Assembly: GCF_016921115.1 (NCBI RefSeq)
Contig: NZ_JAFFZS010000003.1
Location: forward strand, 369,399-433,398
Reading direction: 5' to 3'
DNA: 64,000 bases
Source: Streptomyces actuosus
GTDB lineage: Bacteria; Actinomycetota; Actinomycetes; Streptomycetales; Streptomycetaceae
The notes under the pieces were generated by a model. That model saw nothing but the letters and a program-made list of their open reading frames with translations, ran no database searches and was not told the DNA's origin. Shown one piece after another: positions 34,793 to 42,776 of the stretch. How positions within the stretch are numbered: the first letter of the stretch is position 1; every line of letters begins with the position of its first letter. A program made the translations under genes and the position numbers.

Positions 34793-35665
34793 ATGACCGG
34801 GCCGATCACCGCAGGGGTCGACGGAACCGACGAGAGCCTGGCCGCTCTGGACTGGGCGGGGCGCGAGGCCGTACGGCGGGGGCGGGCGCTGCGCGTGGTG
34901 CACGCCTGGGAGTTCCAGCCGAACGCGGCGCCGGACGTGGCCGGCCGTGAGGCGCAGGAGCAGTGGGTGCGGGACTCCGTCGAGGCGGCCGTGCGCCGCG
35001 TCGCCGACCGGCACCCCGGTCTGGAGGTGTCCACGGAGGTGGTCGAGGGGCCGGCGGTGCCGACGCTGGTCGGCGCCGCGGCCGAGGCGGAGCTGCTGAC
35101 GCTGGGTTCGCGCGGGCACGGCCCGCTCGTCGGATTCCTGCTGGGATCCGTCGGCCAGCAGGTGATCGCGGAGGCGGAGCGCCCCGTCGTCCTGGTCCGG
35201 GCCGGCGACGAGGCCAGCGCCGAGGCCTCCGGGCGGGAGATCGTCGTGGGCCAGCAGGGCGAGCCCGAGGACAGCGCCGAGGTGCTGCGGTTCGCCTTCG
35301 AGACGGCCGCGGCGCGCGGGGCCACCGTGCGTGCCGTGCGGGCGTGGACGCTGCCGCCGGTGTTCGCCTACAGCCCCGCCTCGCTGCAGCTCCTCGACGA
35401 CGCCGGCGGTCTGGAGCCGTACGAGAAGCAGGCGCTCGCCGCCGCCCTGCGGCCCGTGCGCGAGCGCTTCCCCGACGTGCCCGTCGTGGAGCACGTGGAG
35501 ATCGGCAGCGCCGGACAGGTGCTGCTGTCGGTGGCCGGGCGGGCTCAGCTGATGGTGGTCGGCCGCCGTGCCCACCGCACGGCCGTCGGCGCCCGCATCG
35601 GCTCCGTCGCCCACGGGGTGCTGCACCACGCGAGCTGCCCGGTCGCCGTGGTGCCGCACGCCTGA
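34793..35665 (+). CDS. universal stress protein, tandem Usp domains
   Basis: This 290-residue protein has two Usp domains. Both keep the ATP-binding pattern G-x2-G-x9-G-S or a close variant (LGSRGHGPLVGFLLGSVGQ, and VGRRAHRTAVGARIGSVAHG). It probably binds ATP in the cytoplasm and takes part in the hypoxia or stationary-phase response. It is divergent from the redox/cNMP signalling operon across 285 bases, a common pairing in dormancy-type regulons. The N-terminal ITAGVDGTDESLAALDWAGR is typical. Confidence 0.93.
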   Translation: MTGPITAGVDGTDESLAALDWAGREAVRRGRALRVVHAWEFQPNAAPDVAGREAQEQWVRDSVEAAVRRVADRHPGLEVSTEVVEGPAVPTLVGAAAEAELLTLGSRGHGPLVGFLLGSVGQQVIAEAERPVVLVRAGDEASAEASGREIVVGQQGEPEDSAEVLRFAFETAAARGATVRAVRAWTLPPVFAYSPASLQLLDDAGGLEPYEKQALAAALRPVRERFPDVPVVEHVEIGSAGQVLLSVAGRAQLMVVGRRAHRTAVGARIGSVAHGVLHHASCPVAVVPHA

Positions 35666-35669
35666 CGGC

Positions 35670-36905
35670 TCAGTCCGCGACGACCGGCGCGAGCGATTCG
35701 CGCGCCGTGGGCAGGACGTGCCTGATGTAGTCCTGCACGGCCGTGCCCAGTCCTATGTCGTGCTGCGCCCGCTCCGACAGGTACCAGCGGTGCTCCAGCA
35801 GTTCGTGGTAGATCTCCGCGGAGTCCATGGAGCCGCGCAGTTCGACGGGGACGGCGCGCACGGTGGGGCGGAAGACGTCCCGCACCCACCGGTGCGCCAG
35901 CACCTCGGGACGGGCGGCGAGGGGGTCGCCGGGCGCGTAGTCCTCCTGGGTGGCCATCCACGACTCCAGGTCGTTGAGCAGTCGCCGGGCCTGGTTCTCC
36001 TCGGCGTCCAGGCCCGTCAGGCGCAGCAGCTGCCGCTGGTGGTGCCCGGCGTCCACGACCTTGGGCACGAAGGTGACGGAGTCGCCGTTGGAGGAGTGCT
36101 CGATCTGCATCTCGGCCACGTCGAAGCCGAGCTCGTTGAGGCGGCGTATGCGGCGTTCTATGTAGTGGTACTCGCCCGCCGGGTAGACGGAGGTGCGGGT
36201 CAGCTCCTGCCACAGGCCGTGGTAGCGGGCGCAGATCTCCGTCCCGAACTCGATGGGGTCGACGGAGGGGTGCAGGGCACCCGAGGCCTCAAGGTCCAGC
36301 AGCTCGCCGCTGATGTTGACGCGGGCGAGGTCGAGGTCGTAGTCGCGCTGGCCGGTGCTGAGCTCGGGGTGCAGGTCACCGGTCTCGGCGTCGACCAGGT
36401 AGGCGGCGTAGGCGCCCGCGTCCCGCCGGAAGAGCGTGTTGGACAGCGAGCAGTCGCCCCACGCGAACCCGGCCAGGTGCAGCCGGACCAGCAGGACCGC
36501 CAGAGCGTCCATGAGGCGGTGCATCGTCGCCGGGCGCAGCGTCGTCTCGAACATCGAGCGGTACGGCTGCGAGCCGCGCAGATGGCGCGTGATCAGCACC
36601 GGCTCCAGGGGGGCACCAAAGACGTCGGTGCGGCCGGTGACCACCCCGAGGGCGTCCACCGCGGGGATCCCTAGCCGGTCGAGGTCGCGCAGCAGCGTGT
36701 ACTCGCGCAGTGCGGGACGCTCGGCCAGCTCCTTGACGGCGATGACCTCGTCCCCGGCCCGCGCGTAGCGGACGACGTGCCGGGAGATGCCCCGGGGGAG
36801 CGGCACCAGGTACTCCTCCGGCCACTCCTCCAGCGGCAGTTGCCACGGCAGCTCCAGCAGGAGGGCCGGATGCTCCGGGTTGGTGGCGTTGATCTGCAGG
36901 GCCAT
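35670..36905 (-). CDS. DUF4032-domain, kinase-like protein
   Basis: This encodes 411 residues. The N-terminal 220 residues resemble the lipopolysaccharide-kinase/protein-kinase-like fold (EVIAVKELAERPALREYTLL, LHLAGFAWGDCSLSNTLF, then AYLVDAETGDL). The loop GDCSLSN takes the place of HRDxxxxN, with an acidic VDAETG in the metal-binding position. The C-terminal part is DUF4032 (EMQIEHSSNGDSVTF, then HRWYLSERA). The substrate is unknown. It converges on the universal stress protein with only 4 bases between stops. Confidence 0.87.
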   Translation of the reverse strand: MALQINATNPEHPALLLELPWQLPLEEWPEEYLVPLPRGISRHVVRYARAGDEVIAVKELAERPALREYTLLRDLDRLGIPAVDALGVVTGRTDVFGAPLEPVLITRHLRGSQPYRSMFETTLRPATMHRLMDALAVLLVRLHLAGFAWGDCSLSNTLFRRDAGAYAAYLVDAETGDLHPELSTGQRDYDLDLARVNISGELLDLEASGALHPSVDPIEFGTEICARYHGLWQELTRTSVYPAGEYHYIERRIRRLNELGFDVAEMQIEHSSNGDSVTFVPKVVDAGHHQRQLLRLTGLDAEENQARRLLNDLESWMATQEDYAPGDPLAARPEVLAHRWVRDVFRPTVRAVPVELRGSMDSAEIYHELLEHRWYLSERAQHDIGLGTAVQDYIRHVLPTARESLAPVVAD

Positions 36906-37116
36906 GACTGAAGCCTAAGCGCTCTGCGGGATGTGCCGCGGTTCGACGGCGGTCGATCGCAGTGCGGTCGTGGCTGGTCGCGGACTTCCCCGCGCCTTCG
37001 AGGGGCGCTGCCGGAGCGCAGGGTCCTGCGCCCGACATGCGTGGCGCGGTGGCCGGATGGGTTCACCGGCCGGGGCCCGCGGGGAGGCACATTCGACGTA
37101 CGTGGTCTGGGAGACG

Positions 37117-37827
37117 TCAGCCCACGGTGAAGGTGCCCTTCATACCCTTGTCGGCGTGGGCGCCGATGCCGCACTTGTAGGTGTAGGTGCCGGGCTCGGC
37201 CAGGGTGACGACCGCCTCGCCGGTCGCGCCGGGCTCGACCGGGCCGACCTCGCCGACCTCCTCGCCGTCGGGGCCGAAGATCTCCAGCTCGTGCTCGGTC
37301 GTGCCCGCGTTCTCCAACGTGAACTCGATCTTCTCGCCGGCCTCGGCCGTGAAGCCGCCGAGGCCGGCGAGTTCGTGCTCCCGGGCCTCGACCTCGACCT
37401 CGCGGTCGTAGGCCGCCTGGGCCCCCTCGTCCGCCTCGGCGCCCTCGACGGTGATCCGCCGGCGGATGCCGTCGCCCGCCTGGCCGGGCTTGCAGGCGAT
37501 CTCGTACGTGCCACCGCCCAGCTCGGCCTCCATGCGGCGGGTGGTACCGGGGCCGATGTTCTCGACCTCGGTCACGATGCGGGTGTAGGCGCCGTCGTGC
37601 TCGCCGTAGACGTAGACCTCGGTGGTCCGGTCGCCCTTGTTGGTGACGGTGAAGGAGGTCTCACCCGCCTTCAGTTCGGTCCTGGCGACCTCGCAGGCCG
37701 TGTCGGTCGCGGTGATGGCGACCCTGTCGCCGCCGGAGCCGGTGGAGTCCTTGCTGCCGCAGGCGGCCAGGAGCGGAAGAGCGAGCAGGGCGGCGCCGAG
37801 GACGGGCAGCGTGCGGGGCGTGCGCAT
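37117..37827 (-). CDS. lipoprotein with EfeO-type and blue-copper cupredoxin domains
   Basis: This encodes 236 residues. A lipoprotein signal ends in LLAACGSK. Domain 1 (about 33-130) matches the cupredoxin-like module of the iron-uptake protein EfeO (TACEVARTELKAGETSFTV, then GTYEIACKPG). Domain 2 (about 145-236) has type 1 copper ligands in order: His in TTEHELEIF, then Cys, His and Met in YKCGIGAHADKGM. The EfeO peptidase M75 domain is absent. A DmdR-type iron box lies about 200 bases upstream, so it is probably iron-repressed and may handle iron or copper outside the cell. Confidence 0.9.
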   Translation of the reverse strand: MRTPRTLPVLGAALLALPLLAACGSKDSTGSGGDRVAITATDTACEVARTELKAGETSFTVTNKGDRTTEVYVYGEHDGAYTRIVTEVENIGPGTTRRMEAELGGGTYEIACKPGQAGDGIRRRITVEGAEADEGAQAAYDREVEVEAREHELAGLGGFTAEAGEKIEFTLENAGTTEHELEIFGPDGEEVGEVGPVEPGATGEAVVTLAEPGTYTYKCGIGAHADKGMKGTFTVG

Positions 37828-38031
37828 GGGGTGATCTCCGGGAGCGGTGGGAGGGACGACGTGGCGCCGATACGGGGGAGTCGGCCGGCGGCCGGTGCGG
37901 GGGCCGGGGCCGAGGTCCTGACTCGGCGGGGAGGACGGAACAGGGGGCATCACCGGCAGGGTGTGGGCCGGCCGGCGGCGACGCCGCGTACCAGGTGGGG
38001 GCCGGTGGTTGGCGAACACCGGGACAGTAGA

Positions 38032-38050
38032 TGAGGTAAGCCTTGCCTAT
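38032..38050 (-). promoter_or_regulatory. candidate iron box (DmdR1/IdeR operator)
   Basis: TGAGGTAAGCCTTGCCTAT matches the 19-bp consensus TWAGGTWAGSCTWACCTWA at 16 positions and is a clear inverted repeat. It lies upstream of the cupredoxin lipoprotein gene, in the only non-coding stretch between that gene and the next one on the strand. The rest of the 37828-38300 gap shows no gene. Confidence 0.65.
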
Positions 38051-38300
38051 CAAGTTCCTGTGCGTCAGATCTCGGCCGGATGCCGGGGCGGTCACGTTGA
38101 TCCCCCACCCCGGGGGGTCGACCTCCCGAGGTCTTGATCCCTGCCGGTGAAGAAGATGAGCCGTGCCGGATTCGGCCCTGGTTCACCGGCCCAGCCGCGC
38201 GCTGCGGACTCTCGTCGCCGCTGGGCTGCTCACGTCCTGCGGGAGATTCCGGCGCAGGCTGCGCACCGGCAGGTCCGGCGCCGACGTGAGGCGGCGGTCC

Positions 38301-39071
38301 TCACCGTCGCGGGGGATTCAGGCGCAGTCGGTCGATCTCGGCGCGTACGCGATCCACGTGCGGACGCACCTGAGCCCGCAGTGCCCCACTCCAGCTCTCC
38401 TCGGAGTAGGGGCAGTCGAGGTAGAGCTGTCTGGCGTGTTCGAGAACGGGACGGTGCTCGGGCGGAAGATGAGCCAGGGCCCAGTCGGCGGCGGCGTCCT
38501 TCGACGCGATCCGGCCGGTGGCGAGCGTGGTCCAGATGCGCGCGAAGGTCAGCACGACGTTGCGGGTGTCGCTGTCCAGGCCGTCGCGCAGGCCGGGGAC
38601 GCCCGCCACGCTCGCCCGGACCAGGTCGGCCTGCGGGACCGGGTCGAGGACCTGCGCCGGGCGCGGGCCGGTGAGGGGCCGGTCCCCGGTCAGCGCCATG
38701 GTGATCAGCAGGGCCAGGTCGGGCATCGGCTCCGGTCGGGGGAGGTTCCCGGCCTCGTAGTCGGCGCGCAGCCACTCGCCGTAGAGGAAGTCGCAGGTCG
38801 GCGGATATCTCCACGGCCGGACGTCGGACTGGACGACCACGGTGAGTTCGACCGGGCGGGCCTTGTTGCGGGAGCCGGATATCCGGAGCAGTCCACCGAG
38901 GAGGGCCCGCCGACCCTGCTCGTCCATACGCCGCCGCGACACGACCAGCACGTCCACGTCGCTGGCCGGCCGGAGTCCGCCCATCACGGAGGAGCCGTGG
39001 AGGTAGACGCCGATCGCATCCCGGCCCAGTACCCCGCCGACCAGCTCCGTGATCTCCTCGACCTGATGCAC
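38301..39071 (-). CDS. aminoglycoside adenylyltransferase-like nucleotidyltransferase (ANT(3'')/AadA type)
   Basis: This encodes 256 residues. The nucleotidyltransferase active site is GVYLHGSSVMGGLRPASDVD, with the two metal-binding aspartates in DVDVLVV. A C-terminal helical domain of DUF4111 type contains FARIWTTLATGRIASKDAAA and CPYSEESWSG. The family adds AMP to streptomycin or spectinomycin. Chromosomal copies are common in Streptomyces, and whether this one confers resistance cannot be told. It stands alone on its strand. Confidence 0.88.
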   Translation of the reverse strand: MHQVEEITELVGGVLGRDAIGVYLHGSSVMGGLRPASDVDVLVVSRRRMDEQGRRALLGGLLRISGSRNKARPVELTVVVQSDVRPWRYPPTCDFLYGEWLRADYEAGNLPRPEPMPDLALLITMALTGDRPLTGPRPAQVLDPVPQADLVRASVAGVPGLRDGLDSDTRNVVLTFARIWTTLATGRIASKDAAADWALAHLPPEHRPVLEHARQLYLDCPYSEESWSGALRAQVRPHVDRVRAEIDRLRLNPPRR

Positions 39072-39253
39072 CGCATCAGCATCTCGCGCCGGCCGTCCGC
39101 GTGCACGACAGTGCGTCTCCTGCGTGGGCGGGCCGCGTCGACCGGCGCGGCGGAAGCGGACGGCCGTGAGGGAGTCCCCGGTATCCCCCGGGGCGGGGCG
39201 GCCGACCCGGAGGGGGAGGGCTCCGTCCGGGCGGCGGTGCCGGAGCCGGGGCC

Positions 39254-39682
39254 TCAGGACTCGGGCTCGGCCAGGCGGCCGAGCAGGGCCACGGCGTCGT
39301 CATGGTCCACCGGCTGGAAGAAGCGTGCGTCGACGGTTTCGACGGCCGTGATCGCGCGCGGGGCCAGTTCGGCACCGGCGACGGTGACGCGCAGTCGCTT
39401 GGCGCGGGAGTCGGCGGGGTCGACCTCGCGCTCGATCAGGCCTTTGGCCTCCAGAGCGCGCAGGACCTGGGAGGTCATCTTGACGTCCGTGCCGGCCTGG
39501 CGGGCCAGGGCCAGCTGGTTGGGGTGTTCGCCGCGGGTGTTCAACCACCAGGCGCAGGCGAGAAGAACGAACTGGACGTGGGTGAGGTCCATGGGGCCCA
39601 GTGCCGCGGCGATGTCGCGCTGCCAGCGCAGCGTGGCGTGCCAGAGCAGGAAGCCGGGGCTGTCCCCGGGGCCGAGTGCCAT
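39254..39682 (-). CDS. MarR-family transcriptional regulator
   Basis: This 142-residue winged helix-turn-helix protein has the DNA-binding region NQLALARQAGTDVKMTSQVL and EAKGLIEREVDPADSRAKRL. Its ATG overlaps the stop of the SRPBCC gene upstream (TGATG), so both form one operon. The direct repeat at 40135-40160, ahead of the operon, is the likely operator. Probably autoregulatory, with an aromatic or lipophilic ligand by family analogy. Confidence 0.92.
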   Translation of the reverse strand: MALGPGDSPGFLLWHATLRWQRDIAAALGPMDLTHVQFVLLACAWWLNTRGEHPNQLALARQAGTDVKMTSQVLRALEAKGLIEREVDPADSRAKRLRVTVAGAELAPRAITAVETVDARFFQPVDHDDAVALLGRLAEPES

Positions 39683-40098
39683 CAGTCCTGGGCCAGTTCG
39701 ACCAGGGCGGCCATGGTCTCCGGCCAGTCCGCGGTGATGGCCGGACCGATCTGCGGGCCGAGGCGGTCGGCGCCGGAGCCGGTGATCTCCATCCGGTAGG
39801 TCACCCGAGTGCGGCCTCCCTCGCCCCGGTCGAGCCGGTGGGCGGTGCGCAGGAGCAGTCCGTCGAACCGGGCCTCGTCCACGAACAGTTCGTTGACCGT
39901 CGCCTCGGCCACGCGCAGGTGCACCGGGTCCTGGTCGGCCGGGGTCATCACGATCTCGGCGCCCGCCTCGAACGGGCCGCTGATCCGGATGCTCGCGACG
40001 TCTGCGTTCCAGGCCCCCCAGTTGCCGACATCGGCCCACAGGTCCCAGATCGCCTCGGGTGCGGCGCTCGTCTCGATGGTGTGCTCATACGTCCACAT
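39682..40098 (-). CDS. SRPBCC-family (START/Bet v1-like) protein
   Basis: This encodes 138 residues with the helix-grip fold pattern of AHSA1/polyketide-cyclase-like proteins (TYEHTIETSAAPEAIWDLWA, then NWGAWNADV, then YRMEITGSGADRLGPQIGPA). It binds a hydrophobic ligand in a deep pocket; no catalytic assignment is possible. The ATG at 40098 has GGGAGG upstream, so the 12 extra upstream codons are not used. First gene of an operon with a MarR regulator. Confidence 0.9.
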   Translation of the reverse strand: MWTYEHTIETSAAPEAIWDLWADVGNWGAWNADVASIRISGPFEAGAEIVMTPADQDPVHLRVAEATVNELFVDEARFDGLLLRTAHRLDRGEGGRTRVTYRMEITGSGADRLGPQIGPAITADWPETMAALVELAQD

Positions 40099-40134
40099 CG
40101 GTGACCTCCCGGTCCGGGAAAACTGTCTTCGCAA

Positions 40135-40160
40135 AGATTATCTGTGCGCAGATTATCTGT
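40135..40160. promoter_or_regulatory. direct repeat, candidate MarR operator
   Basis: AGATTATCTGT occurs at 40135-40145 and again at 40150-40160. Each copy is itself nearly palindromic (AGATTATCT). The site is strikingly A+T-rich for this genome and lies 37 bases upstream of the SRPBCC-MarR operon start, on or near its promoter. The remainder of 40161-40419 shows no gene. Confidence 0.6.
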
Positions 40161-40419
40161 CCATGCGCCCCTCGACGCCCGTCTTCGGTTCGGGCCGGCC
40201 CTACCGGGGCACCGCCGCCGCGTCGACCGTCGAAGGACTTCGGGAGCCGTTCGCGGGGGCGGCGGAGGCGTGTTGTCCGGCTGCGGTGGGTCAGGGGGCG
40301 CCGGGTGTGGCGGGCGGCGCGCAGCCGGGTGGGAGCCGAGCCGCGCGGCCATCGGTTCGGCCGGCACCCGCACGGCAGATCTGTCCGGCACGTCGGCAGG
40401 CGTCACCCGCCGGCCGACG

Positions 40420-41172
40420 TCACCGGGCGGCGGCCCGCTCCCGTGCCTGCTGCGCCGCCGTCCGTACCGAGCCCCGGTGCACGGCCCCGTGGCCGGGCAG
40501 CATCACGTCGGCGTCCAGGGTCTCGATGACGTCCAGCGAGGCCAGCGCACGCTCGCGCTCGTGGTGGAACATGTCGGGCAGCAGCTGCGGCCCCGCGCCC
40601 CGCGCGGTGGGGTGGCCGCTGGCCAGGGCGTCTCCGGAGATCAGCACCCCGGACTGCGGGAGGTGGAAGACGCAGTGCCCCAGGGTGTGGCCGGGGGTGT
40701 GGACGGGCACCGGCCGGCCGGGCACGTCCAGAGGGACCGACGGCTCGAACGCCTCGGGCGAGGCGACCGGGACGCGGGTGGTGCCGCCGGAGCGGATCGC
40801 GTGCACGGCCCAGGGCAGGACCCCCGGGCGCCAGGAGTTGGCCAGGACGGTCCCCACGGACACCTGGTGCAGGAACTCCCGTCGCGCGTGCGGCACTTCG
40901 GCCTCGTGCAGGCGCACCGGCGTGCCGTACACGCTGCGCAGGTGCTCCGCCGAGCCCAAGTGGTCGTTGTGGGCGTGGGTGATGAGTACGGCCGTGACCG
41001 CCTCCGGTGAACTGCCCACCTGTGTCAGCGAGTCCAGGACCAGCTGCCGGTCCCCGGGATACCCGGTGTCGACGAGGGTGGCGGCGTCCCCCTCGGTGAG
41101 GATCACCCAGTTGGTGTTGCTGCCGTGCACCAGATAGGTGCCGTCGTCGACTTGCTGCACTTCTGCCCGCAT
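40420..41172 (-). CDS. MBL-fold metallo-hydrolase
   Basis: This 250-residue protein has the metal-binding motif HAHNDH (VLITHAHNDHLGSAEHL). Further ligands are His in HTPGHTLGHCVFHLP, Asp in LISGDALASG and His in MLPGHGAVHRG, so both metal sites are complete. It is of the general hydrolase (glyoxalase II-like) type and its substrate is unknown. The ATG at 41172 is preferred because the preceding 14 codons lack homology. Confidence 0.9.
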   Translation of the reverse strand: MRAEVQQVDDGTYLVHGSNTNWVILTEGDAATLVDTGYPGDRQLVLDSLTQVGSSPEAVTAVLITHAHNDHLGSAEHLRSVYGTPVRLHEAEVPHARREFLHQVSVGTVLANSWRPGVLPWAVHAIRSGGTTRVPVASPEAFEPSVPLDVPGRPVPVHTPGHTLGHCVFHLPQSGVLISGDALASGHPTARGAGPQLLPDMFHHERERALASLDVIETLDADVMLPGHGAVHRGSVRTAAQQARERAAAR

Positions 41173-41260
41173 GATCGTCCCGAGAGGTGAGGTGGTCCGA
41201 GCCCGACGGACCAAGGAAAGCAGATCGTGGCGGACGCCGCTGCGCCTCGCCCCCGGGTCG

Positions 41261-41373
41261 CGCCGCCCCGGGGCGGGCCGAGTCCGCCCCGGCGTTGCCC
41301 GCGCCGCTCGGCGCGGGCCGGATCCGCCTCCGCGCAGGGTGTGCCGCCTCGGCGCGGGCCGAGTGCGCCCCGG
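41261..41373. repeat. three imperfect 40-bp tandem repeats
   Basis: Units beginning at about 41261, 41302 and 41342 share GCCGC, CGGCGCGGGCCG and GTCCGCCCCGG-like blocks with a period of 40-41 bases. Each can fold into a short stem (GCCGCTCGGCGCGGGC). They fill the gap between the AlkB stop and the MBL gene start on the same strand and may act as terminator-like structures. Confidence 0.5.
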
Positions 41374-41389
41374 TCTGCGCCATGCCGCC

Positions 41390-42016
41390 TCAGCGCACGC
41401 CGTGCGGGCGGAACTGCACGCTGATGCGCGGTCCCGCGGCCCGCGCGGTCTTCGGGATGCAGTGCTCCCAGGTCCGCTGGCAGGAGCCCCCCATCACGAC
41501 GAGGTCCCCGTGGCCCAGCGGGTGGCGCACCGTCGTGCCACCGCCCACCGGGCGCAGCAGCAGGTCGCGCGGCGCGCCCACCGAGAGGATGGCGACCAGG
41601 GTGTCCTCGCGGGCGCCCCGCCCGATCCGGTCGCCGTGCCAGGCCACGCTGTCCCGGCCGTCGCGGTAGTAGCACAGCCCGGCGGTGGTGAACGGCTCTC
41701 CCAGCTCGGCGGCGTAGTGGGCGGACAGTGCGTCCCGCGCCTCGGCCAGTACCGGGTGGGGCAGCGGTGTACCGGCGGCGTAGTGCGCCAGCAGTCGCGG
41801 TACGTCCACCATCTGGTCGTACATCGTGCGCCGTTCCGCACGCCACGGAACCTCGGCCGCCAACCGCTCGAACAGGGCGTCTGCCCCGGCCAGCCAGCCG
41901 GGCAGCAGGTCGATCCAGGCGCCCGAGCCCAGCGCGGTCCGTTCGGTGCCGCCCAGAGAGCTGAGCCGCAGCCGGTCGGTCTGGTCGAACAGAGAGGCCT
42001 GGAGGTGCGTGGTCAT
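41390..42016 (-). CDS. alkB: alpha-ketoglutarate-dependent dioxygenase AlkB
   Basis: This 208-residue Fe(II)/2-oxoglutarate oxygenase repairs alkylated DNA or RNA bases by oxidative demethylation. The iron ligands are His and Asp in WHGDRIGRG and His in RTWEHCIPK. The 2-oxoglutarate arginine is in RISVQFRP. The substrate lid contains CYYRDGRDSVAWHGD. It is divergent from the tetR gene across 114 bases that contain a palindromic operator, so TetR could also affect alkB. Confidence 0.92.
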   Translation of the reverse strand: MTTHLQASLFDQTDRLRLSSLGGTERTALGSGAWIDLLPGWLAGADALFERLAAEVPWRAERRTMYDQMVDVPRLLAHYAAGTPLPHPVLAEARDALSAHYAAELGEPFTTAGLCYYRDGRDSVAWHGDRIGRGAREDTLVAILSVGAPRDLLLRPVGGGTTVRHPLGHGDLVVMGGSCQRTWEHCIPKTARAAGPRISVQFRPHGVR

Positions 42017-42077
42017 GACGCCAGCGTACTCCTGAATCGAAAATGTGTTCCATATGGAGCGGGTCGGTGACACCTCT

Positions 42078-42116
42078 TTCGATACATCGATGTATCGGAT
42101 ACATTCGCGTATCGAA
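42078..42116. promoter_or_regulatory. TetR-type operator palindromes
   Basis: CGATACATCGATGTATCG at 42080-42097 is a perfect 18-bp palindrome. A second, GATAC-N6-GTATC, follows at 42098-42113. TTCGATAC (42078) and GTATCGAA (ending 42116) also bracket the whole site. It sits 15-53 bases before the tetR start and between two divergent genes. Confidence 0.75.
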
Positions 42117-42130
42117 CGGAGGGCAGGGAC

Positions 42131-42763
42131 ATGATGACCGAGGAATCGGCGGCCCCGCGGGTCACCCGGCGGCGGCTGCGGACGCGGGCCAACCTGCTCG
42201 ACGCCGCGTTCACCGTCTTCGCCGCCCGGGGCTTCGGCCGCGTCTCCATCGAGGAGGTCTGCGAGGCCGCCGGCTACAGCAGGGGCGCCTTCTACTCCAA
42301 CTTCGCCAGCCTCGACGAACTCTTCTTCGCGCTCTACCGGCAGCGCGCCGACCTGATCGCCGAGCAGGTCGCGGGCGCGCTCGCCGTGGACGGCCCCGAC
42401 CTCGACGTGACCGCGTCGGTGGACCGCGTCACCGAGGTACTCCTGCTGGACGTGGACTGGCTGCTGGTCAAGACCGACTTCCTGGTCCACGCCGCCAGGG
42501 CCCCCGAGGTCGCCCGGACCCTGCTGGGGCACCGCGACCGGTTGCGGCGGGCCATCGCCGACCGGCTCGCCCGCCTCGCCGGGCACACCGAGCTGCCCGC
42601 CGTGCTCGGCGGCGCCGACGGCGCCGCCCACGCCGTGGTGGCCGCCTACGACGGGGTCACCACCCAACTGCTGCTGGACAAGGACGTCGAGCACGCGCGT
42701 GCCTGGCTCAAGCAGCTGCTCACCGCCCTGCTGACGGACGGCAGCGGCACCTCAGAACAGTGA
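42131..42763 (+). CDS. TetR/AcrR-family transcriptional regulator
   Basis: This 210-residue protein has an N-terminal helix-turn-helix (RANLLDAAFTVFAARGFGRV, then VCEAAGYSRGAFYSNF) and a helical ligand-binding half. It probably represses its own operon through the palindromes just upstream. The flavoprotein gene follows after 13 bases, pointing to a steroid-like or other lipophilic inducer handled by that enzyme; this is inference. Confidence 0.93.
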   Translation: MMTEESAAPRVTRRRLRTRANLLDAAFTVFAARGFGRVSIEEVCEAAGYSRGAFYSNFASLDELFFALYRQRADLIAEQVAGALAVDGPDLDVTASVDRVTEVLLLDVDWLLVKTDFLVHAARAPEVARTLLGHRDRLRRAIADRLARLAGHTELPAVLGGADGAAHAVVAAYDGVTTQLLLDKDVEHARAWLKQLLTALLTDGSGTSEQ

Positions 42764-42776
42764 AGGGAGCGGACGC

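Noticed and set aside
41261..41373. Possible CRISPR array
   Set aside because: Only three diverged units, no distinct spacers and no cas genes nearby.
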